A stretch of 64,000 bases of DNA from G963667145 sp963676515 [NCBI: Candidatus Cloacimonadota bacterium] (GCA_963676515.1 OY781061.1:1240001-1304000); one strand, 5' to 3'; counted from the stretch's first letter, positions 9,360 to 18,661 are shown. Made by a program: numbers and translations. Notes: generated by a model from the letters alone, not told the origin.

Positions 9360-12300
9360 ATTTTTTGTAAATTCAAAAAGTTTGCAAAACGAAGGAATAA
9401 AATATGGAACTTATAAAACAGTAAAAACTTTTGTGCAAAATTTAAGCAGTCTTTCTTATGATAATACTCCTCATGTTTTGGAGAAAGAAGAACTTGTAAG
9501 CTCTATGTATGCTAAGCGGGCTTCAATTTTGGCTGGTGGAGATATTGCTTTAAATGTGAATAGTGTAATTAACGACGAAAGTCAAATTTTGGGGAAGAAA
9601 GATATTACTATGAATTCGCCTAGTGGTTATAAAGGCAACTATAGATCTGTTACAAAGAGTTTAAGGACTCATTGGGGAAAAGCTTATGAGACTGAGGAGC
9701 CTTATAAAGTGTTTGGAATATTTGAATGGTGGTGGGGTAGCGATACTGAACAACATAGAGATGATCTTGGTTGGAAAAGTGACAGAGCAGGGACAGCTCA
9801 AACTAGTACAAAACCTCTTTTAATAGCAGGAGGCAGTGTAAATATAAGCGGGGGAGTAAAAAACGGCAACCCTTCTGTGGGTGCAGTTGCCACAAAAACC
9901 ATTTCTACTTCTTCATCTGTAAACACTGACGCTTTTTCCTCCACCTCTCTTGAAGTTTCTTTTTTGGACAATATTTTTGTCGAAAAACAAGAGAATCTTC
10001 TTTTGATGGATGTTTCCCAGCTTGTTACTGAGGAGAATAGTGCAAACAGCCAAGGAAAAGACAAGCACAAAAAGGTGGTGGTAAATCCCGTTGGGGAAAA
10101 AATTATCACCGATGCCGAGGGGAAGTCCTTGAGTAGCCCAGCTACTTCCGTGGAAATTGATGCAGATTTTGGCTCGAAGCTTTACAAAAAAAGTAAGGGT
10201 GAAAATCCCAAATATGTGGTGGAGACTCGGGACGCTTTTGTGACGCTGGAAAGTTTATACGGTAGTGAGTATTTGCTGGATCGGATCGACTACCATCCCG
10301 AGCAGGAGTTGACTTTTATGGGCGATCCATTTTACGAGATGCGTGAGGTGAGCAAGGCGATCGAGCGGGAGTATCGCCAGCGGTACATCTTGGAAGGTTG
10401 TGCGAGCGAGCAGGAGCAGTATGAAACGCTTCTAGAGAACGGTGCCAAGGCTTACCGTGATTACAATTTGGCTGTGGGGATAGAGCTGAGTGCCGAGCAG
10501 ATAAACAGCTTGCAGGAGCCTATCGTGTGGCTAGTGGAGGCGGAGGTGGATGGAAAGAAAGTGCTGACGCCGAAGTTGTATTTCCCTGAGGCTCTGCAGG
10601 TTAAGCTGGGTGTGGGCTCAGATGGCAAGATAACCAGCATGAAGGAAGAGAGCAGCAATCTTACCGAAAATCTGGATAAAGAGTTGGCGATGATGCAGGC
10701 AGAGATAGCCTCTGCCGAGAGTGGGCGATCTGCTTATCTGGAAGCGATGTCGTCGCAGGCGGAGGAGCTTACTCAGCAAAAGAGCTTGCTGCAAGAGTCT
10801 GGCGATAAGTTGATAGCTGAGATGGTCACTGACGACCTACAAGGCTCTGTGATAAAGGGGCAGACCGTGTCTATCAGCGGTGGAGCGGTAAGCAACAGTG
10901 GTAGCATTATCGGCGAGAAATCGCTGAGAATGGATGTGGAGTCTATCGTCAACGACGGCGGGGATTTGCTGGGAGAGCAGGTGAGTTTGCAAACGGAAGC
11001 AGATTTGATTAACAAGTCTGGTGGCAATATTTTTGCTGATTCGGCTCTTGTCCTGCGAGTGGGCGGAAATCTGAGCAATCTAACTGATAAGAATACAGTT
11101 AATTACGGAGATGAATACATCCACGAGGAGTTGGGTGAGAGGTCGTCTATCGGCAGTGGTGGTAGTTTGGATATGATGGTGAAGGGCGATTTTACCAATC
11201 GGGCTGGAGACCTAGCTGTGGCTGGCGATGCGAGGATTTTGGTGGATGGTAAGACGACTTTCGAGACGGTGAAGTTGCGAGACAAGGAGAGTCACCAAGA
11301 GGGCGACAAATCGGTAAGCACCGACTCAACTAAAAGTGTCGGAGCTACTATGGCTATTGGGGGTAATCTGTTTTGGCGGAACACCGACAGTATCAATATT
11401 ACTGCTGGGAAAATAGATGTGGGCGGTTATGGCGATGTCGATTCTAAAGCTAGCATTAACATTATGAACGATTACAACACGGGCTATCGCCAGGAGGTCA
11501 GCGAGGATGATGGTTGGCTTAGTAGTAAAAAAACTACCGAGGTTTGGGAATCGCAAACGGTGGTAGGTTCAGAGGTCAATTTTGGTACGAAATTTGAGGA
11601 GAGTGACAAGAGTAAATTTTCTGGGATGGAGGCTGAGAAGCAGACGGAAGTAATAGACGACTTGGAAAAGCGACTGCTGGATGGGGAAGATTTTAGTGAG
11701 AACAAGAAAGTTAATAGCTACGCATTGCAGATGGCAACGGCAAAAGCTACCAGTAAAAAAAACGAAGAGTGGGAGAAACTGATCAACAAGGACGATTTGT
11801 TGAAGCTGGGGAAAGAGGCTTATTTGGCTGCTTACAAAAAAAATAAAGATTTTGATGTTTCAGCTAAGCTAACCAAGTTGCAGAGCGAGGATCCGCTGAT
11901 GTATAGCGTATTGCAGAACCAAGCCAGGCAAGCTGTTTTGGATGACAAGTATGATGAGTTTGAAAATCTCTCAGCTGAGGAGCAAGAGAGTGTTTTTGCG
12001 ATGGTGGACGATTATTTGCTGGGAGATGTGGAAGCAATTAAGGAAATAAGTGCGAAATCTGCTGACGAGCGATTGCTAGCAAATGCGGTAATCAGCAAGA
12101 AACAGAAAGAGTATTCTGCCGATCTGGAAGAGAATTTCGAGAAAAATCATGAGAAGAGTGATTTTGTGCAAGAACTTATCGCTTCTGTGGAGAGTTACAA
12201 AAAAGGGGCAGCTGATGAGGATGCCGATGTTTCTTCTTTGTCTGAGTTTACACCTGAGCAAGCGGAAAAGTTAGAGGAGATTAAGGCTGGCAATCCGCTG

Positions 12301-15300
12301 CTCTATAAGAAGATAGTCGCTTATGCGGATGAGGAGTCGGAGCGAAATTTGGAGTACGATTTTGATTATCAAGATAAGCTGGGCTCTTTCGAGCAGCAGC
12401 TGGCGAAAGTGGCAGCAAGTGAAGGCTCATCGATGAGAGCAGATGGCGATATTTTATTGCAGGGTAGTAAGTTGACAGCGGGCGGAGATCTAGATCAGCG
12501 AGCTGGAGGAGATATCAATATTTATTCTGTGGAAGATTATGAATACCATGACAAAAGTGTGGAGAAAAGCGGAATGATGAGTGATATTGTCAAAGGTATG
12601 GGAATGGCAGCGGGTATAATGGGCATGGGTGAAGCTTATTCTGGATTAATAAAAGCTGCTAACTTAGACAATCTGACGGGTAAAGAAGAAGAAACTCAAA
12701 AATATATCAAGCAAATATCTTCCGAAACCATAGTTGACGGTGATTTGAGCCTACTAGCAGGTAATGATATAAATATAATAGGCAGTGATATTACTACTAC
12801 CGGTAATGCTGATATAGATGCTGGGGGAGATCTGACTATAGCTGCAGCAGCAGAGAGTAGCTATGAGCGGACCTATAGTGAAAAATCTGGATTTGCTGGT
12901 GCTGGTTTTGAACTTACTGCAAGTAGTGTAGGTTATAGCTCTAGTACTAAGAAAAGTAAAGATGAGAAGATTATAGATAAGACTACATATAAGGAATCTT
13001 CGCTTAATATTGGCGGTGACCTTAGCACCAATAGTGGTGGCAATACAAATATTTTGGCTTCCAATCTATTTGCTGATGGCAGTATAGACATGAATTCGGG
13101 ACAAGATATCAATATCTTGACGATGGAAGAAGTGGAAAAAGTTACCGAAAAGCATGAGGAAGAGACTATAACTAGCGAAGTAAGTGTAGGTAATAAATAT
13201 GTAGATGCTGCGGTTTCTATCTACAATGCTGCTAAAACTATGCACGATCAAACTACTACTGGAGGTGATGCAGCTGCTAAGGGTACTAATGCTGCTCTTG
13301 CGGCAGCTCAATTGGCTAATGCGGCAAAAGGTGCTGGAGCTAGTGCCCCTGCTTTAGGTTTTTATGCAGCAGCAAGTGTGACTAGGGAAAAGAAAAAAAC
13401 TGAGACGACTACTACTGATAAAATGGCTAAAAGTTCATCTATCAGGGCTGGTGGAGGTTTGTCTATGACGGCGAAAGGTAAGATAAAAAACGAAGGTAGT
13501 GATTTATTCGCTGGGAGCGATATCTTTTTGGAAGCAGCTGAGGTGGAGTTCGTCGCTGCCAAAAATACGAGTGAGACAGCTACTAAAACTTCGAGTAGTA
13601 CTAGCACTCTGGGAGCTAGCACTGCTTTAGATATTACCGCCTCACAGGTTAACTCTAGTTCTGAGAGCCAAACTAGTAGTTTAACTCATCGCAACGCTAC
13701 GGCTATGGCAGGAGGTAGTTTTACGGTGAAAACTACTGGAGATGCCAGTTTCAGAGGGGCTAATGTGGTAGCGGACATAGTAGATATGAGTGATATAGGT
13801 GGCGATGTGATTATAGAGAGTTTATTGGATGAAGAGCATTCAACCAATAGTAGCAAAAGTGCATCTGTTGGCGGATCTATAGGAAAGAATAGCAAATCTG
13901 CAAATATGGGCTATAATCAATCCGATGGTAATAGTGATAAAACTTGGGTTAATAGTAAAACTTCGATAGTGGGCAGGAGTCAAGTAAAGGTAAGTGCGGA
14001 TAGATTAGTGAGTACAGGTGGACTCCTTGCTAATATTGATGAAGATGGCAACGATTTGGGCAATCTAGATATCTCTGTGAATGAACTATTATTAGAAGAT
14101 GTGAAAGGCAAAGAAAGGCAAAGTCAAACAGGTGGCGGGATACAATTAACAGCATCTAAGGGTGGAGGTAACACTCAATACGGAGCTGATGTGTCTTTCC
14201 AACAGTCTGGAGTAGAGCGAGACCAAGTGGCTAGAGCTACTATCGGTCAGGGCAATATCATAGTGGGCGGTGAAGATTATGAAGCTGATGACCTCAATCG
14301 CAATATAGATAAATCTTTAGAAACCACCAGAGACAAGAAAACAGGCGGATGGGATGTTAGTGCAAATGCTAATTTTGCCAGTGGGAATAAGAATGCTATG
14401 AAAGAAGAAGATAGAGAGGGGAAATGGGGCAGCTCCACAGTGGATGGGTTTAAGAATATGAAGAATCTAAAATCTAATCTTGCTCAAGCAGCTAAAAATG
14501 GCACAAGATTTGTTGGCGATACATATGATGCAGTAGCGGATAATTTGAAAGATACAAAAAATGCTGATGGGCTTGTCAAAGATTTTTTCAAAAAAGGGGC
14601 TGGTCGTCAGACTAATCTTGATACGAAATATATCTATGGTCAGGAGAAAGAGACTTTAGACGACAAAGAGGGAAAAAGCAAGGATGAGGTGGTAGCTGCG
14701 GCACAGACTTTGGCGGACGATTATGCGGAAAATCTGCAAGGCGAGAATGGGGAAGATGTGGAAGTGATAGTTTACGATGGATTGTATGTAGATGACAAAA
14801 AAACAGATAACGATGTGGATAAATCTGAAACGGAGGGGTTCCACGAGCAAGATACTCGCAAAATTTACATCAATGCGGATAAAGTGGAAAATACGGAAGA
14901 TCTGATGGCGACTATCGCGCACGAGATGAACCATGTGGACGATATGGATAGAGGTATAGCTTATGACGGTTTGGACGGCAAACGAGAAGATGTGGCTCAT
15001 GGTACAGGCGACCAGATGAAAGAGTTCTTTCAAGACGATTTCGGCGTATCAGAAGACAACCATACTGAAAATCAGAGTTGGCTGTATAATCAGGATTTTA
15101 GTAAGGAAAATAGCTTGGTAGATTTGGTAGAAGAGGTGGAACCAGCATCTTTAATAACTTATATTAAAAGAGATGATAATCATTTAAAGAGTACAACTGT
15201 TTTTGATGCTAGACCAGAGGAACCATATGCCATACCTTTTGCTATTGAGACAAGAAATAAGATTGCTTCAAGTAGCTCTTTTGATGCGGATGGTAATTTT

Positions 15301-15609
15301 AAAACAGAAAATGTGGATGTACTGCAAATAAAAAGCCCTTCTTATGGCCCAGAAGGGGCTTATATCGAGACATATGACTCAAGAGGTAGAGACATTCATG
15401 GAGGAGGGAATAGTCGTTATTGTAAAGATCCATTTGCTGATCATCAAGGCTGGGTTTCTACTTATGGTTGCACGAGAGGACAAAATAGAGATGTAATAGA
15501 TTTAGGTAAAAAAATAGAAGATTTTCAGAAAATTTTTCCAGATGTAAAAATACCTTATGAAAGAAAAGATGTTAATAGTGTAGATTTTTATCCAGTTGCA
15601 GAGGATTAA
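9319..15609 (+). CDS. FHA/CdiA-like exoprotein copy 2, distal part with HExxH pre-toxin and L,D-transpeptidase-like toxin tail
   Basis: Continuation of the 5688 gene in the next frame; TTG 9319 is only the first possible start and is probably not a real one. FHA repeats run to about residue 1700, with a charged helical region near residues 150-500 and the 10906-12875 block nearly identical to copy 1. After the shared STVDGFKN motif comes a pre-toxin region with a zinc-metallopeptidase signature, HEMNH at 14920-14934, suggesting self-processing or delivery. The final about 120 residues carry an L,D-transpeptidase (YkuD/Tlde1-like) pattern: H of IHGGGN at 15397 and STYGCTRG with Cys at 15469-15471, followed by DVIDL. 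The family attaches to or cuts peptidoglycan peptides, and some members are antibacterial toxins. I infer a toxin acting on the periplasmic cell wall. The downstream gene at 15612 is the likely immunity partner. Confidence 0.85.
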   Translation: MVKNYGGVLHSGDKFFVNSKSLQNEGIKYGTYKTVKTFVQNLSSLSYDNTPHVLEKEELVSSMYAKRASILAGGDIALNVNSVINDESQILGKKDITMNSPSGYKGNYRSVTKSLRTHWGKAYETEEPYKVFGIFEWWWGSDTEQHRDDLGWKSDRAGTAQTSTKPLLIAGGSVNISGGVKNGNPSVGAVATKTISTSSSVNTDAFSSTSLEVSFLDNIFVEKQENLLLMDVSQLVTEENSANSQGKDKHKKVVVNPVGEKIITDAEGKSLSSPATSVEIDADFGSKLYKKSKGENPKYVVETRDAFVTLESLYGSEYLLDRIDYHPEQELTFMGDPFYEMREVSKAIEREYRQRYILEGCASEQEQYETLLENGAKAYRDYNLAVGIELSAEQINSLQEPIVWLVEAEVDGKKVLTPKLYFPEALQVKLGVGSDGKITSMKEESSNLTENLDKELAMMQAEIASAESGRSAYLEAMSSQAEELTQQKSLLQESGDKLIAEMVTDDLQGSVIKGQTVSISGGAVSNSGSIIGEKSLRMDVESIVNDGGDLLGEQVSLQTEADLINKSGGNIFADSALVLRVGGNLSNLTDKNTVNYGDEYIHEELGERSSIGSGGSLDMMVKGDFTNRAGDLAVAGDARILVDGKTTFETVKLRDKESHQEGDKSVSTDSTKSVGATMAIGGNLFWRNTDSINITAGKIDVGGYGDVDSKASINIMNDYNTGYRQEVSEDDGWLSSKKTTEVWESQTVVGSEVNFGTKFEESDKSKFSGMEAEKQTEVIDDLEKRLLDGEDFSENKKVNSYALQMATAKATSKKNEEWEKLINKDDLLKLGKEAYLAAYKKNKDFDVSAKLTKLQSEDPLMYSVLQNQARQAVLDDKYDEFENLSAEEQESVFAMVDDYLLGDVEAIKEISAKSADERLLANAVISKKQKEYSADLEENFEKNHEKSDFVQELIASVESYKKGAADEDADVSSLSEFTPEQAEKLEEIKAGNPLLYKKIVAYADEESERNLEYDFDYQDKLGSFEQQLAKVAASEGSSMRADGDILLQGSKLTAGGDLDQRAGGDINIYSVEDYEYHDKSVEKSGMMSDIVKGMGMAAGIMGMGEAYSGLIKAANLDNLTGKEEETQKYIKQISSETIVDGDLSLLAGNDINIIGSDITTTGNADIDAGGDLTIAAAAESSYERTYSEKSGFAGAGFELTASSVGYSSSTKKSKDEKIIDKTTYKESSLNIGGDLSTNSGGNTNILASNLFADGSIDMNSGQDINILTMEEVEKVTEKHEEETITSEVSVGNKYVDAAVSIYNAAKTMHDQTTTGGDAAAKGTNAALAAAQLANAAKGAGASAPALGFYAAASVTREKKKTETTTTDKMAKSSSIRAGGGLSMTAKGKIKNEGSDLFAGSDIFLEAAEVEFVAAKNTSETATKTSSSTSTLGASTALDITASQVNSSSESQTSSLTHRNATAMAGGSFTVKTTGDASFRGANVVADIVDMSDIGGDVIIESLLDEEHSTNSSKSASVGGSIGKNSKSANMGYNQSDGNSDKTWVNSKTSIVGRSQVKVSADRLVSTGGLLANIDEDGNDLGNLDISVNELLLEDVKGKERQSQTGGGIQLTASKGGGNTQYGADVSFQQSGVERDQVARATIGQGNIIVGGEDYEADDLNRNIDKSLETTRDKKTGGWDVSANANFASGNKNAMKEEDREGKWGSSTVDGFKNMKNLKSNLAQAAKNGTRFVGDTYDAVADNLKDTKNADGLVKDFFKKGAGRQTNLDTKYIYGQEKETLDDKEGKSKDEVVAAAQTLADDYAENLQGENGEDVEVIVYDGLYVDDKKTDNDVDKSETEGFHEQDTRKIYINADKVENTEDLMATIAHEMNHVDDMDRGIAYDGLDGKREDVAHGTGDQMKEFFQDDFGVSEDNHTENQSWLYNQDFSKENSLVDLVEEVEPASLITYIKRDDNHLKSTTVFDARPEEPYAIPFAIETRNKIASSSSFDADGNFKTENVDVLQIKSPSYGPEGAYIETYDSRGRDIHGGGNSRYCKDPFADHQGWVSTYGCTRGQNRDVIDLGKKIEDFQKIFPDVKIPYERKDVNSVDFYPVAED
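10906..12875 (+). repeat. Long direct repeat, right copy
   Basis: Partner of 1-1970. Near identity starts at or before 10906 (the left copy is cut by the window edge) and ends just after 12860, where the coding sequence changes from nearly identical to a clearly diverged paralogue within a few codons. Confidence 0.9.
14955..15120 (+). repeat. Pre-toxin homology segment, resident copy
   Basis: About 165 bp encoding IAYDGLDGKREDVA through DFSKENSLV, repeated with high similarity at 16135-16300 in front of the orphan toxin. Such shared segments let toxin tails be exchanged by recombination. Confidence 0.8.
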
Positions 15610-15611
15610 AT

Positions 15612-16127
15612 ATGAAAAGTCATGTTTTAATGTTAATTATTTTTATGAGGTTTTATTTATTATTTCCGTTGGATATTTGTTCTAAGATAACATCTTTTGG
15701 AGAAATTAAGTTTGCTAATTTTCCAATAAATCAGAAAGAATTTTTAGACATAATGGGAGAAAACGATGTAAGTAAAATTGTAGCATTAAAAAAATATAAT
15801 TATAAAAATTCTGATTTATATATAACTTTTACAGTTATTGAAAATGATAAGCTTTTATGTGGAGTTTTGGCTACTAATTATTTGCGAGAAGGAGATTTTG
15901 TTTATACTCCAAAAAATAATTGGGAGACTAATGAAGGATTTGAGATAGGTAAAAGTTACAATGAATTTGTTGAAATTTATGGATTGGCAAAAGAAATTTA
16001 TAAAGTTGATTTTTCTAGTTATGATAGTATTGCAATTTATTATTATAATGATTTTGAGTTGTTGTATACTAAAGTTTATTTGAAAAATAATAATGTTGTG
16101 GGAATAGAAATTTGGAATGGACCATAG
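15612..16127 (+). CDS. Candidate immunity protein for the L,D-transpeptidase-like toxin
   Basis: A 171-residue protein starting two bases after the toxin stop codon, so almost certainly co-transcribed. The first about 22 residues are hydrophobic (MKSHVLMLIIFMRFYLLFPLDIC), compatible with a signal peptide or anchor, which would place the protein in the periplasm where a cell-wall-cutting toxin acts. The rest is AT-rich, lysine- and asparagine-rich, and matches no family I know; the pattern GKSYNEFVEIYGLAKEIY recalls small alpha/beta immunity folds, but this is weak. The role is inferred from position and localisation. Confidence 0.6.
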   Translation: MKSHVLMLIIFMRFYLLFPLDICSKITSFGEIKFANFPINQKEFLDIMGENDVSKIVALKKYNYKNSDLYITFTVIENDKLLCGVLATNYLREGDFVYTPKNNWETNEGFEIGKSYNEFVEIYGLAKEIYKVDFSSYDSIAIYYYNDFELLYTKVYLKNNNVVGIEIWNGP

Positions 16128-16899
16128 ATAAAAGTATTGCCTATGAAGGTTTGGACGGCAAACGAGAAGATGTGGCTTATGGCACAGGAGAACAGATGAA
16201 AGAGTTCTTCCAAGACGATTTTGGCGTATCCGAAGATAACCATATATATAATCAGAGTTGGCTGTATAATCAGAATTTTAGTAAGGAAAATACGCTTGTG
16301 AATGGGGTGCGGGAGGCGGAGTCGCTAACTATTTTTGTGCATGGAACAAATTCTAGTCCTGCGGATGCGGATCAAAATTTTATAAAAGCTTTAGATGAGA
16401 CATATAATGAAGAAGTTGTGCAGTTTGAATGGAGTGGAGAGAACAATAAAGCTGCTCGTACGGAGGTAGCTCAAGAACTTTTGAAATTTGTTGAAAATTA
16501 TGAATTTAAAGATGGCGAGAAGTTTAACTTAATTGGACATTCCCATGGAGGTAATGTGGAGAAAGAGTTTACCCAATTCTATAAGGGTGATAAAAGAATA
16601 GATGAATTTATAACCTTGGAAATCCTAATCGTGATGACTATGTTTTTGATAGAGAAGATTTATCCCCAATAGGAACTTTTATAAATGTTTATGATAAAAG
16701 TGATATAGTGCAGAGATTGGGTGCTTATGATGAGGAAGATTTAGGGATTAGAATTTTTTCTAAAGGTTTTGCCGAACAAAAGAGTAGTGGTGCTATTTTG
16801 AATCTGGAAGTAGAATCTCCCGATATCTATTACCATGATTTAGCAGAAATTATATATGCTGAATTCGACTCATTAGTGCATAATCCCGTATTCTCTTAA
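16112..16899 (+). pseudogene. Orphan CDI-type toxin cassette, alpha/beta hydrolase, frameshifted and truncated
   Basis: The segment begins with about 55 codons matching the pre-toxin part of copy 2 (AYEGLDGKREDVAYGTGE...NQSWLYNQNFSKEN), but has no haemagglutinin in front, the classic layout of an orphan toxin module. The tail is an alpha/beta hydrolase: FVHGTN (oxyanion region, near 16333), nucleophile elbow GHSHGGN (near 16530-16550), then, after a frame change near 16618, TLGNPNRDDYVF, VYDKSDIVQRLG (likely catalytic Asp) and YYHDLAE (likely His). One base is missing around 16616-16620; inserting a G would restore a single frame from 16112 to about 16870. The 3' end runs into an IS30 remnant, and no immunity gene remains. 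In this state it could act only as a donor for recombination with the intact exoprotein. Confidence 0.8.
16135..16300 (+). repeat. Pre-toxin homology segment, orphan copy
   Basis: Partner of 14955-15120. Recombination here would replace the L,D-transpeptidase-like tail and its immunity gene with the orphan hydrolase tail. Confidence 0.8.
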
Positions 16900-17745
16900 A
16901 TTTATTCCTGTTTGGCTTTCAAAAACTTCTCTTGGAGTCATATAACCAAGGCATTTCCTCGGTCTATCATTAAGTTTGTTAACAGCTTCTATAACTTGTT
17001 CGTCCTCAATATTGTCAAGCTCCATTTTCTTCGGAAAATACTGTCGCAGCAATCCGTTCGCATTTTCATTCTGACCCCTTTGCCAAGCTTGATAAGGCTT
17101 AGCAAAATATGTATCACAAGCAAGCTCTTTATGTCCACAAAACTCTTTCCCATTATCGAAAGTCAGCGTTAATACATGCTTTGCAATCGGAGAAAGAAGA
17201 AATTTCATAGCTCTATTAGTGTTTTCAACCTTTCTATTTGGCAAAGGTAAGGCTAAGCGAAATTTGGAAGCTCTCTCGTCAATAGTCACTAAGGAGCCTT
17301 TGTGATTTTTGCCAATCATAGTATCAACCTCCCAATCTCCGAATCTTCCTCGCCGATTAACAATTTCAGGACGAAGATCTATCTCGACTCGCTCTGAAAT
17401 TCCCGTACGATTATTAGACGAACCATACCTTTTCCTATATGTTTTATTCTGATGTCTCAGATGCTTATAAAGCAAGCCACCGTTGGATTTATCCCGCAAA
17501 ATATATCGATAAATCGTTTCATGATGAAGACTAATTACCTTTTTCTTTTTAAGTTTACCAACTATTTGCTCTGGACTCCAATCTTCTTCAATATTTGCAT
17601 CAATCAAAGTTTTGATTTCCTTGGTAAGTTTAATAGCCTTAGGCTTAGCTAAATGGCGCTCTATGGCAAACTTTTGTGCTTGTTTATATCGATAGCCTTT
17701 CTTGGCTGGTGTAGCTATTTTCCCTGCTGTGTTTGCTTTTGGCAT
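16873..17745 (-). pseudogene. IS30-family transposase, N-terminus missing
   Basis: The protein shows the IS30 DDE core: GDWEVDTMIG (first Asp), TFDNGKEF (second Asp) and GQNENANGLLRQYFPK (catalytic Glu), ending REYGIMH. Family members are usually about 320-350 residues with an N-terminal helix-turn-helix reading about STISRE. Here homology begins only at KGYRYKQAQKFA, near 17697, and the first about 15 residues of the open frame are antisense to the neighbouring symporter fragment. The DNA-binding domain and one terminal repeat are therefore gone, and the element cannot be fully functional. Its left end truncates the orphan toxin near 16865. Confidence 0.85.
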
Positions 17746-18286
17746 AGAGCCAGGAGCTGGTCCAGGACTTGTGTTTGTTACTTTGCCTAATGTGTTTAAT
17801 CAGATGCCTGGTGGTCAGTTTTTCTGCTTCCTTTTCTTCGTTCTTTTGGCGTTGGCAGCTTTGACTAGTTCTGTGTCTATTTTGGAGTGTTTGGTTTCTT
17901 ATTTGATAGAAGAGAAAGGTATATCGCGTAAAAAAGCAACTATTGCAATGGCTTCAGCTTGCTTCATCATTGGAATTCCTTGTTCTTTGTCTATGGGTGT
18001 TATTTCAGATTTTCGTCCTTTACCATTTTTGGATAAAAACTTCTTCGACGCTTTGGATTATTTGTCTGCTAACTGGCTCTTGCCTCTTGGCGGTATGTTG
18101 ATTAGTTACTTTGTGGGTTGGAAATTAGATGTAAAAGAACTGAGCAAAGAGCTTAGCAGTGAAGGGAAGTACTCTATAGCTTATATGCCTATATTTGTGT
18201 TTATTTGCAAATTTATAGCTCCTGTGATTATCTTTATTGTATTTTTACACGGACTTGGTATTTTAAATTGGATAGGTCTTTTTTAG
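17702..18286 (+). pseudogene. Sodium:neurotransmitter symporter (NSS) family, C-terminal half
   Basis: The frame carries a well-conserved NSS segment, AGVAIFPAVFAFG followed by GPGLVFVTLPNVF and QMPGG, which in full-length members (about 440-500 residues, TnaT/LeuT type) lies in the middle of the protein. About five hydrophobic segments and a normal C-terminus follow. Codons upstream of 17702 hit a stop inside the IS30 remnant, so the first half of the gene, including the TM1 sodium/substrate site, is absent. TTG 17702 is not a credible start. The coding part is otherwise intact, suggesting a recent deletion or an assembly junction. Confidence 0.85.
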
Positions 18287-18314
18287 TTAATAAGAGAAGA
18301 TTTGTAGAAATAAC

Positions 18315-18344
18315 AAAACCCGTCCTAGTTGGCGGGTTTTTTTT
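18315..18344 (+). terminator. Intrinsic terminator after the symporter fragment
   Basis: An 8-bp perfect stem AAAACCCG / CGGGTTTT with a 10-base loop, followed by a T run. Confidence 0.85.
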
Positions 18345-18432
18345 ATTGGGTGAAAGTTTTTTTGCAGGTTGTAGGTGAACAAGAAATTTTGGGGAATAGA
18401 TGCAAGGGGGAATAACCACTTCCTTATTTTGC

Positions 18433-18466
18433 TTGACACGAACCAGAGGTGGGAACTTTTTAGCAT
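18433..18466 (+). promoter_or_regulatory. Candidate ferredoxin promoter
   Basis: TTGACA (18433-18438) and TAGCAT (18461-18466), separated by 22 bases. The spacing is longer than the usual 17, but several other starts in the window show similar spacing. Confidence 0.35.
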
Positions 18467-18490
18467 TGTAAATTAAAATTGGAGGATAAA

Positions 18491-18661
18491 ATGGCTGTAA
18501 AAATTGATGAAAGCAAATGTGTTGGTTGCTCTGCTTGTGTAGGCACTTGCCCTGTGGAAGCTTTGGAGATGGTAGAAGATAAGGCTAAAGTAAACGAAGA
18601 TATCTGTATCGATTGCGGTGCTTGCATCGGCTCTTGCCCAACTGAAGCTATTTCAGCATAA
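18491..18661 (+). CDS. 2[4Fe-4S] ferredoxin
   Basis: A 56-residue ferredoxin starting at ATG 18491, 5 bases after a GGAGG site (18481-18485); an upstream in-frame start at 18479 would include the ribosome site and is rejected. Both clusters are complete: CVGCSACVGTCP near residues 11-22 and CIDCGACIGSCP near 40-51, the clostridial-type bacterial ferredoxin arrangement with approximate internal twofold symmetry. It is a small soluble electron carrier, probably serving oxidoreductases of anaerobic metabolism. It appears monocistronic, with its own promoter-like sequence and a terminator at 18675. Confidence 0.95.
   Translation: MAVKIDESKCVGCSACVGTCPVEALEMVEDKAKVNEDICIDCGACIGSCPTEAISA

Noticed and set aside
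16708-16899. Separate 63-residue gene after the orphan toxin
   Set aside because: It is the frameshifted continuation of the hydrolase (LSPIGTFINVYDKSDIVQRLG) and has no start of its own.
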